DNA of 64,000 bases, taken from the NCBI GenBank assembly GCA_037501455.1, contig CM074862.1, positions 57,443,501-57,507,500 on the forward strand. Reading direction: 5' to 3'. This stretch comes from Lantana camara. Taxonomy: Eukaryota; Streptophyta; Magnoliopsida; Lamiales; Verbenaceae. The notes under the pieces are model-generated. The model saw only the letters and a list, made by a program, of their open reading frames with translations. It did not search any database and was not told the DNA's origin. The position numbers and the translations under genes are program-made. Below, piece by piece: positions 55,655 through 64,000 of the stretch (positions are counted from its first letter, which is position 1; every line of letters begins with the position of its first letter).

Positions 55655-58600
55655 ATGGCAGCAGAAAAAGGACGCAGGATTTTGGTTGCGGTTGATCAAG
55701 GCGAGGAGAGTGCCTACGCACTCACATGGTGTCTCAACAATCTGATTTCCGGCAATAATTTCAACGATATACTTATCCTCGTCCACGCGAAAACGCCTAT
55801 ACCCGTCTACTCAGCCATGGATTCAACTGGTAAGTAACTGCAAATATACTCTACTTCAAATTTTTAGTTTTTTCTTCTTATAATTTGTGATCTTTCCAAA
55901 AATCTAATTTGTGTTTGTATTTTGCTATTTCAATTTAGGATACATATTTTCGAGTAGTGTAGTTGCGACCATGGAGAAGTACGCTAAGGAGGTGGCGGAG
56001 GGCGTCATGGACAAGTCTATCGGACTCTGCAAAAACTTGAATACAGAGGTACGATGATTCATTTTGAAAATTGGGGGCCTTTGCGAGGGTAAAATGGTTT
56101 TCTTTCTTTTGTTTGCATTCGAGGTTTATTAAGGTGTGGTGGCGTGTATGTAGGTTAAGGTGGAGACGATGGTCGAGCATGGTGATCCGAGAGATGTGAT
56201 CTGTCAAGTGGCCGACAGATTGAAGGTTGACCTTTTGGTCGTGGGAAGTCATGGCTATGGTGCCATTAAAAGGTAATCCTTGTGCGGGAAAATTCTTGGT
56301 TGAGCCGTCATGCGGAGAAAGTAGTAGATACGATTGATTAAACTTTTTTATTTAATTACTTTTACTTAATCTAGTATTAGTTGCGATCATGTTTTTGGGT
56401 TTGGACACTTAATCTCTGACTCGTATTAAACCTACTGTTATTCGTGAAATAATCTCTATTATGAATTGAAAATAAGAAATTAGAGGATGGACGGAGGGTA
56501 TAATTAGGTAAGATTATAGTTATATGAGACTATAATTCATTAAAAGTAGTTAAAAGTTTTTTCTTTGAGGCAATAATTCCCAAGTTGTTAAAGAGTTTTT
56601 TCTTCAACATTGAGTTTGAATTTTGCTTGTCATTTCAGGATGTGTATTAAAAAAGTAAAAAAAATTAAAGGAGGAAAGGAAGGATGTTATTAAGTGGAGT
56701 TATTAATTATATCAGACTATAATACATTGAAAATAAGTTCAAGTAATTAAAAGTTTTCTTCTAAGGCAATGATATACAAGTGGTTAAAAGTTCTTTTTGT
56801 AAAAAATGATTTTGAATTTAAATTTCTCTTGTTATTTCAGTATATATTAAAGAAATCTAACATATCAAATATAATATTAATTATAATTTTACTGAATTCT
56901 TTTTCAAGATCTTAAATATCAAACAAAAAACATAAAAGAAATGAAAACAATATTTAATATAATATTAATTACATCTTCATTGACTTCGTTTTTACAATTT
57001 TAAATATCAAACAAATGATTGTTAAATTATTTCACAATTTTAATTATCAAAGTATCAACAAATGACTGTCTATAATTTAATTTAATCTGAGCTAATAAGT
57101 TCGATCGAGCTTTGTCCTAAAAAACCAATCTTATGCAACTAACACTCCTAGTATGTTGAATTTTAAGGGTTTTTTATTTTTTAATACACACCTAGGTGGG
57201 ATTCGAATTCAAGATATTATCTTGAAAAATGAACCAATTAATCACTTGAATCAATAGGTGAATCAATCCTATTGGCAAAAAATATTAAATTTTAAGTTAA
57301 TTTTTGAATCTTCGTTTATTTTAGATAAGGTAATTACAGATAGCATATAATTGCACAACTTTATATAAATAGACTTTTACCAGATGTGCAAAATTACAAA
57401 CGTTTTCTTGCAAAGAATTTACATTTCATTTTAATTTTTCATCTAATTGTTCTTGAATATCTTAGTTTATCCTTAATATTTATCAATCTATTGATTAATA
57501 TCTTTAAATTCAGTACTATCTAATTTTAAATTCATGACAATACCTGTAAACGTCCAAACCTTGTAAAATAGGGGGAAAAAAAATTTGTTATCCGTAATGT
57601 ACCCATTTTTGCAGTTTATCGTTCCGGTTAATTTTCATTGTAAATCGAACTTTGCGTTGTTCACAAATAACTTTTTCCGATGGGTTTTTAATAGTTTCGG
57701 TTCTTGAAAACTGCTCACATGAAACTTTCGTTAGTGTGTTGCTGTCTCAATTTTTGCGATTTTCACAGATAATCTTCTCCGATGGGAATTTAAGGGTTTT
57801 GGTTGCCTGAAGACAATTCACATGAGTTTCACATTCCTTTACTAAGGATAAATTTGTCGTTTTAGAATTATTCTCTTCACCTAAAATAATTATACCAATA
57901 TTAATTACGTATGAACAATTATTATTATATCAATTTTCTTGTTTCATGGAACTAAGGGTTGTTTTATTTGGTTATATCATGGAATTTATTGATAAACGGA
58001 GAGGAACAACCACCCTTATAGAAGTCAATTGCACACTTGGTTTTTAAAGTAAAGTGTTCTTTATCTTTATTGTATTTTTTGAGGAAAAAAATTGAGTGAC
58101 TTAGACAAAAAGAAAAAAAAAAGGAAAAAGGGGGCAGGGACTAATTTACCGAAAAATTCAAATTGTTTTAGGTGAATTTAAGAAGATAAATTTGTCCTTA
58201 ATGAAGGTATTTGAAACTCACGTGAATTGTTTTCGAGCCATAGAAAATGCTAAATCTCCTAAGGAGAAGTTATTTGTAAAAATCGTAAAGTTGAGATGAT
58301 AAAATGAAATGAAATTTTCACGTGTTTTTTTTTTTTTTTTTTTTTTAAGGCTATCGAAACTGCTTAAAATCAGTCGGATAAGGTTGTTTATGAAATTGTA
58401 AAATTGAGAGGGGGATATACGATAGATCACGAAGTTAGAATGACGGTGTGTAATGAAAGTTAATTGAGATAGTAAACTGTAAAAATAAAAATAAAATATG
58501 TTACAAGAAACTTAGGTATTTTCTCGAATCTAAGAAAATATAAAGCTATAAATAGGCTAACGTTATCCTATTTAGATTTGATAGAAACATTTTTTGGTCT

Positions 58601-58722
58601 ACCTGTGGATTTGGCTAATTTCCTTTTCATGTGGTGATGACAGGGCATTTCTTGGCAGTGTGAGCAATCATTGTGCACAGAACGTTAAGTGTCCAATTCT
58701 GATAGTGAAGAAGCCCAAATAA
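55655..58722 (+). CDS. universal stress protein (USP family), four exons, 160 aa
   Basis: Exons 55655-55829, 55939-56048, 56154-56272 and 58644-58722 join to 483 nt (160 aa plus stop). All three introns are GT-AG (109, 105 and 2,371 bp). The product is a single-domain UspA-type protein of typical plant length. The N-terminal strand reads RRILVAVDQ with the adenine-site Asp14, and the C-terminal ATP-binding signature is G126-x2-G129-x9-G139-S140, followed by the CPILIVKKP strand (151-159). Such proteins are soluble, bind ATP, form dimers and are linked to abiotic stress responses in plants; the exact role of this paralogue is unknown. There is no signal peptide or membrane segment. The chosen start fits the family and follows a TATA box by 94 bp. 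An upstream in-frame ATG at 55571 would add 28 residues. Intron 3 is unusually long because of inserted repeats. No internal stops are seen, so the gene looks intact. Confidence 0.95.
56489..56500 (+). mobile_element. possible Stowaway MITE terminus
   Basis: GGACGGAGGGTA followed by TA resembles the 3' end of plant Stowaway (Tc1/mariner-type) MITEs. The opposite end was not found, so this may be a decayed or chance match. Confidence 0.3.
57600..58495. repeat. long inverted repeat (fold-back element) in USP intron 3
   Basis: The left arm (about 57605-57895) and right arm (about 58145-58490) are similar in reverse complement. Examples: TTTTTGCAGTTTAT at 57607 against TTTTTACAGTTTAC on the minus strand near 58480, and AAGGATAAATTTGTC (57844) against AAGGACAAATTTATC (minus, about 58190). 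Each arm holds two diverged direct repeats. The spacer of about 250 bp is AT-rich. Probably a MITE-like insertion. Confidence 0.6.
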
Positions 58723-59811
58723 AATGGTGTAAAGCTACACATTGAACTCTAAAGTGTAGAACTTTTTCAATCTTCCGTTTATAAATTCATATGCTCATGT
58801 TGTATTGTTTCAATTACGTTGTATCATGTATTGTTGTTGTGGTTGGGGTTGTTTTTCTTGTGTTAATCAATTAATCGAATCATAGTCTTTCTTTGGCTGA
58901 TATTTTTCTGAGTTCACTCACTCAACTTTGGTATTTCATTTCAAGCTTCAAATTTATGTACGCATCTTAAAGATTAAAAAGGTCAAGAAAAAAAAATAAA
59001 AATATAGTAATGCTAAAATATGACAACAAACGTCCTTAGTATGGCACTTAATGTAGAAAGTGCGAATTATTTTTACTTTTCAGTTCAAATAGACTCAACG
59101 TGACCGGTAAGGTTCATAACGAGTACCCCTCGTTTATTCATCATTGTCATTAGGGGATGTTACAGAAATACATATACAAGAGAATAAAAGAATTAGAAGG
59201 GTATACAAGTTGGAGTCCATACGAGGACCATTAGGGAGCCTAAGATTTAAAATTGAATTGTCACAACTCACAAGCCTTATGTAACAATATTAAAATATCA
59301 ATTATTCATTTTCTCATGATCCATATAATTTGTGCCTAATCTGCTGCCCACAAATTAGCTTCTGAAGATCCATCTCAACATATGAAAATAAGCAACTCTC
59401 TAGAGTAAGGGGACGTATGTGTAATATATATTCAATGCTGGGGGAGCTGCTTGTCATTTCCCAGACTTGCATAGTTATCATACGTAACACCACCAATTTC
59501 AGCCAGTCTAGCTTTGCCAACGTAATGCATCTCCAATTCTTCCAAGTTCCAACAGGCCTGACCCATATACTTAATCAGAACGGCGAGTCATACTCAGAGC
59601 AATTCCTAGCCGTCTATGTCTAGTGCCTCCCTTATGCCATTCAACAAGCCTGGGAGGTCTTCAAAGCCTAGTATAAGGTTGGGGAAAATGCAACCAACAC
59701 TCCCCAGTCAACGCAAGTCAACACCCCGTAGGGGAGGGGGGCTCGAGTGATGGAGCAGCCACTCGGTTGCCCATCATTGATGAAGAGTGCGTAGGAGAAA
59801 CAAGCTAGAAT
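58723..59811 (+). other. USP 3' flank and low-copy intergenic sequence
   Basis: 3' untranslated sequence is expected in the first 200-250 bp; no clear AATAAA signal was found. The rest contains no recognisable gene. Short open frames on both strands at 59314-59623 overlap each other and have no domain. It ends at target-like AGAAT (59807-59811) before LTR Q. Confidence 0.4.
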
Positions 59812-60384
59812 TGTGACACCCCGTCTTCTCGGCAATCCAGGTACGACATTACGGGAAAGTTTAATTCCGTAATTTCGTGACTTATTTGTAATTCGTATGC
59901 CTTATGTGTCAATTTGTAATTTATTTAATTACGTGCGCATTAGAACTTAATTAATGTTCTTGGACTTAATTGTCCAATATTTGCCATTTAAGGATCTAAT
60001 TGTAAATTAGGGTGTTTGAGCCTTCGTGGCTACTTTGAGCTCGGGAATTCGAATTCGAATTCGAATTCCAACTTCGCCATTGCATTTGTTTCGACGATTC
60101 AGGTCTAATGGATCTAGCATTGCCCTTTTCTGAATCTGTTTGACCTTTCTACCGATTTAATTTCCAACCGATTGAACTGAACCCTACGTGAACCAAACCG
60201 AACCGGTTTTTCTTACCTTAAAACCGGACCAGCTCTCTTTCTTCCCCATTTTTTTTGCTGCATATCGTGACAAGAGAGGGAGAGGAGAAGAAGAAGAAAC
60301 CCTTCCCCATTTGGCCCTCAAACTTGGAGCTCGAGTTTGAATCATCCGACCACCCGATCGAAGATTAAAGGTAAAATTTGCAAT
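59812..60384 (+). mobile_element. LTR Q, 5' portion (Y-related)
   Basis: Begins TGTGACACCCCGTC and contains the box GAGCTCGGGAATTCGAATTC with four overlapping GAATTC units (about 60045-60070), then a leader with a donor-like AAAGGTAAAA near 60367-60376. Interrupted at 60385 by a V-related LTR, after target site GCAAT (60380-60384). Confidence 0.7.
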
Positions 60385-62714
60385 TGTAACATTCCGTTCG
60401 TTCGACGTGTAAGGTATGCCACGTTTCAACCTTTTTATGTGTTTAATTATGTGATTTTGTGTTTTGCACGACCCTATTTTGAACTCTTTTAAAGTTTAGG
60501 GGCCTGTTTGTAATTTTTTTCCTTTTAGGGGTTTTTCGATCATTTCTCGTTCGATCCGGTTTTTGACCACTTGGACCCCTCTAACGCGTTCCGGGCATCG
60601 AAACGAGTCCATAGACTCTAAGTTTGCCCAATTCTGATGTTGTTAGCCTTTTCTCCCGATCGTTTTACGTGCGAGGACCAAGGATAAGACCCAAATCCTC
60701 ATTTCACGTGCCAGAACATCAGACCTCAGCGCTCTCTCTCTCTCTCCCGCGATTCAGTCACTGTTCACACACACTCACGATGTAAACACACACACAACTC
60801 GAAACTTGGTCGTTTCTCGACGGAATTCGACGTACGAGTAGTGGAAATTAATCAGCTCGATGAGCACGACACGATGACACCAAAATCATGACTCAACAAT
60901 GGCTGGCGAAGAAGATACGACGAGCAGCAGTCGCGCCGCCACTTCGCCGGTATCCCGCTGTGGTTTCCGACCACCATTTCGAGATACGACCACCACGACC
61001 TTGAAGGCGACTCCCCGGCGGTCCTTTTCACATTGACGGCGCGGCGGTGGTGGCGCACGCGCCGCCTGAACTTCACGCAGCGTCGCGTTACTGTAGAGCC
61101 GCGTTCCTTCGTGTTCCCGCGGCCATTTCGACAAGTGCAGGTGGTTCCTACTCTTTTCCGACCCCCCGGTCTCATTTCTGGCATCGGATTGACCCAATTC
61201 ACGGCGTAGGTGGTGGTTCCAGCGAGTCACAGCGGCGGTTCAACGACAGAGGTCCACTCCGGGGATATTTTTCGGCGACCACTATAGGGGTTTCGAAGAG
61301 CTCGTCAAGGGTAAGACAATGCCTTTTACGGATTCGATTTTCGTTCACCGGTTTGGAAGTAATTGGATTTTGAAGATTTGGGGGTTTTCGTGTTCTTAAA
61401 TCTGAAATTGGAGCCGATTGGCATGGAATTTTCAGAAATTCATCGAGGATTTTGAATGAGCACGAGGAATTCTTGCACGGGTGAATTTTGGGGATTTTTC
61501 CGGCACGTTCTGGTGGCGGCTGAGTGGCGGCCGACCACTGTTCCGGCGGCTCCGGTGGCGGCGTTCCAGCGTTCTTCCGGTAGGTTGTTCGCCTCGTCGT
61601 GGTGAGTCCAACACCACTTTCCGTTCGTCAATCGGATGTCCGGTTGATTTGTTGTGATTTATTTTGTGTAATTTGATTATTTGAAATTAATTGTTTTAAT
61701 TGCAATAAATTGTGTATTGTTGTAATTGTCGATCAATATGTATTCCAACGTATATGAAATCATGTATTGAATGAAATGTGATATGTATGGATGCTTTGAT
61801 TTGCAAATTGAATCCCGATGTGTTGAATTTCGCTATTTGTTTAACTTTAAGGGGGTGTATGTGTAATTTTCCTAAAATATGAAAAATTAGTATAACTTGA
61901 ATTAATCAAATTTTGGCATGCAATAAACGAACATGATAATTTTAGTCACATAAAAATGAATTATTATATCTTGAGCAATTCAATTTGAAATTTTCTTAAT
62001 TAAAGTCTAACTATTTAAGTTGAATTTAAATCTATTATTCAATACATGAATTGTATGAACTTTGTACCGTTGAATGACATAATTAGAATTTGATATGTGA
62101 CTTCATAGGTTTAAAGGAAATTCGAAAAATGCTATTGTGTGAATTTTGTATGAAATGTGACATATGACTTGAATGGAACTTATAGGATTTAATTAGGAAC
62201 TTTTGCACATAAGAATAGTTTAATTGTGCGAATATGAATTTAGTATGTGCTATATGAATTAATATGAAATAATTTGAATTGCTTTGTCTTTCTATTTCTC
62301 TAGTTTGCATTAATTGTACACATGAACATGTCCTAATATGTAATATGATTTCACTGAACTATATAATGATTAGTTTTGTTTGTATTTGACATGAATTTGA
62401 ACCCTGCCTACGTGATTGCATTTTTTTAAGTGTTTGGCCATTGCCGTGCATCTCTGTGTGGTTGTCTGAGTCTGAGTACCGTGTTGTATTTTGTGCGTTC
62501 AGTTGGTACAGGTGCACCCGGGGTGGTGACAAGTGGGTCGTACAGGTTCCGGGGTGGACCGTTTGCTTTGGGTTTGGCTTTGTTTGGTGCCAGGTGAGGT
62601 TAGGTTATAGTTATACCCTAAAGATATGTGGCCAATGTGTATGAAGGATAAATAAGCCCTTAGTATATGCAAATTGTGTGAATTATGAATGTGTGTGACA
62701 AGGTTACGTTTGAA

Positions 62715-62938
62715 ATATGATACGTATGTATGTGTGTTTGTGTGATACGTGCGTATGTGTGTATATATGATACGTATGTATGTGTGTTTGTGTGATACGT
62801 GCGTATGTGTGTATATATGATACGTATGTATGTGTGTTTGTGTGATACGTAGGTATGTGTGTTTGTATGATACGTGTGTATGTGTGTATGTATGATACGT
62901 AGGTATGTGTGTTTGTGTGATATGTGTGTATGTGTGTA
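62715..62938 (+). repeat. TG/TA-rich minisatellite
   Basis: Alternating units of about 26 bp built on TGATACGTATGTATGTGTGT and TGATACGTGCGTATGTGTGT, giving a higher-order period near 52 bp. A short remainder follows the MITE at 63332-63375. The long His/Thr-rich open frames on the minus strand are read through this repeat. Confidence 0.85.
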
Positions 62939-63323
62939 TAGGGATGGCAACGAGGTGAGCCCGAACCCGAACCCGAACCCTTTATTTCTTGGCTCGTGGC
63001 TCGCGAACCCATATATTTAATTAAAAAAATAATATTTTTAATTTTTATGTATATAAATATTTTATTAATATATAATATTATATATATATTCATTAAATTT
63101 AATACAAAATAAATAAAAAAATAATATATTTATTATATATATTCATTTAATATATATTATTATATATGAAAATATATTAAATTATTAAAAAAATTAATTT
63201 TTTAAATAAAAATAATATTAAGGGCCAGCCTCGAGCCGAGCCGAGCCGAGCCAGGTTCGAGCCTTGGTCGAGCCGAGCCCGAGCCTTGAAAAAAGGCCAA
63301 GGCTCGGCTCGTTGCCATCCCTA
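62939..63323. mobile_element. hAT-type MITE, 385 bp, target duplication TGTGTGTA
   Basis: Terminal inverted repeats TAGGGATGGCAACGAG and its complement (last base differing) bound the element. The flanks are TGTGTGTA at 62931-62938 and 63324-63331, an 8-bp duplication as made by hAT transposases. The ends carry CCCGAA and GAGCC short tandem repeats and the centre is AT-rich. No transposase. Confidence 0.9.
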
Positions 63324-63469
63324 TGTGTGTATATATGATACGTATGTATGATATGTATGTATGTGCGTATATATGGTGTGTATATATGATACGGTTGTGA
63401 TTACGAGTGTGGGTTCGAATGAGGTATGTTTCTGAATAAGGTATGATTCTGATTCTGATTTCGACTATG

Positions 63470-63590
63470 TCTGGATGTGTGTGTGTGTTCTGAATCCGGG
63501 ATGGCTCATTTTAGGTTGACGGACATGTGCGTGTGTTCTGAATCCTGGACGGCTCATTTTAGGTCGACGGATGGTGTGTGTGTGTGTGTT
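63470..63590 (+). repeat. two-unit direct repeat of about 51 bp in V2 LTR
   Basis: The segment containing GTGTTCTGAATCC and GGCTCATTTTAGG occurs twice, with small differences, followed by a TG run. Confidence 0.7.
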
Positions 63591-63655
63591 ATGTTTGATT
63601 TTCGTTATGTTAGTTTGTTAAGAAATAGTTCGTGAAACGGGAGTGGATTCTTAAT

Positions 63656-64000
63656 TAATCAAATTTGGTTGTTTTGGCTTTCGGCCTAACCCTTTTACTC
63701 CCTATATCTAGTGATTATATATGAGAATTTGATCCCAATGTGCTTAAATGTGATCAAATTGAGCTAGAATTGTAGTATGTTGTTCACGTGCGTGTACTTA
63801 TCGTTTATTTGTTGGATTAGTACCCCTTTCTAGCCCCGAACTTGAAACACCATCTTTGCATCTTGCTTGAGCATGCATGGCAACTCGTTTAATCATTGTT
63901 TTGGTGCCTTGAAGTTGGGATATATGTTAGAGTTTGTATATATGATGTTGTTCCTCGAATTTGAGAGTTTTCGGTTGAGTTTTCTTGGAGTTTTTGTGTT
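63656..64000 (+). other. unassigned sequence at the right edge
   Basis: No similarity to the V LTR beyond about 63655 that I can recognise and no gene. It may belong to another element extending past the window. Confidence 0.3.

Larger units (their letters stand above)
56273..58643 (+). other. long third intron of the USP gene
   Basis: 2,371 bp, GT-AG, AT-rich. Holds a relic of a Stowaway-like end (56489-56500), two diverged direct copies of about 190 bp (about 56510-56670 and 56695-56870) and a long fold-back repeat (57600-58495). No coding sequence. Confidence 0.85.
60385..63655 (+). mobile_element. LTR of a V relative (V2), truncated or continuing right
   Basis: Begins TGTAACATTCCG and follows V in order: promoter region with GAGGACC/AATCCTC arms (about 60673-60700), GC-rich leader (about 60900-61600), AT-rich middle, and the GGTACAGGTGCACCCGGGG block (about 62505). 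Similarity to V fades at about 63655, so the LTR end is not seen. A minisatellite and a hAT-type MITE lie within it. Open frames at 60852-61631 are in the GC-rich leader and are not credible genes. Confidence 0.75.

Noticed and set aside
59314..59623. Overlapping frames on both strands downstream of USP
   Set aside because: They overlap each other, are short, and match no family I recognise.
62704..63093. 129-codon His/Thr-rich minus-strand frame
   Set aside because: A translation of the TG/TA minisatellite and the MITE end.

Overview
This is plant nuclear DNA, almost certainly a eudicot angiosperm. The one host gene I can support is a four-exon plant-type universal stress protein (USP) at 55655-58722. 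Nearly everything else is nested LTR retrotransposon sequence that uses the initiator-tRNA-Met primer site (TGGTATCAGAGC). I see no rRNA, tRNA or CRISPR features. The species cannot be fixed from the window, and the element names used here (L1, W, C, S, Y, X, V, TRG, Z, Q) are local labels.

Layout. 1-1401: 3' end and LTR start of a Ty3/gypsy-like element (L1). 1402-5343: minus-strand gypsy remnant W with the tail of a pol polyprotein, split by a complete solo LTR of a Copia-like family C (2329-4276). 5344-9118: 5' LTR, primer site and GC-rich leader of a minus-strand C element. 9119-53326: a deep nest. LTR family S is the host layer. It holds solo LTR Y (target duplication GGTAT), which holds minus-strand element X (target duplication CATAT). 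X exists as a three-LTR tandem (12429-36324) plus a solo LTR (39466-42957) at the same insertion point, created by a large duplication. X carries a C solo LTR (30749-32662) and a coding-poor 9.9-kb plus-strand element V (20612-30555). The youngest insertion is TRG (45865-52071), with almost identical 2,308-bp LTRs, a gag-only interior and intact GTTTG target duplications.

53327-54126 is a minus-strand LTR fragment (Z). 54127-59811 is the low-copy gene island: a candidate inverted-repeat element upstream, then the USP gene, whose 2.37-kb third intron holds a long fold-back repeat. 59812-64000 returns to LTR sequence (Q, then a V relative) and includes a clean 385-bp hAT-type MITE with an 8-bp target duplication.

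The most unusual signal is RNA-structural. Several otherwise different elements carry arrays of short hairpins whose stems differ from unit to unit but stay complementary. They lie just upstream of the polypurine tract (X, V, TRG, L1), inside LTRs (TRG, Y, S, L1) and in the leader of C. A separate stem-loop beside the polypurine tract shows a compensatory change between families. An inverted pair CTAGGCGG...CCGCCTAG, a GACTGAC hairpin and splice-like donor and acceptor motifs recur near the 3' end of almost every gypsy-type LTR here. All element boundaries, target duplications and stems were read by eye from the sequence; no alignment or folding program was run.
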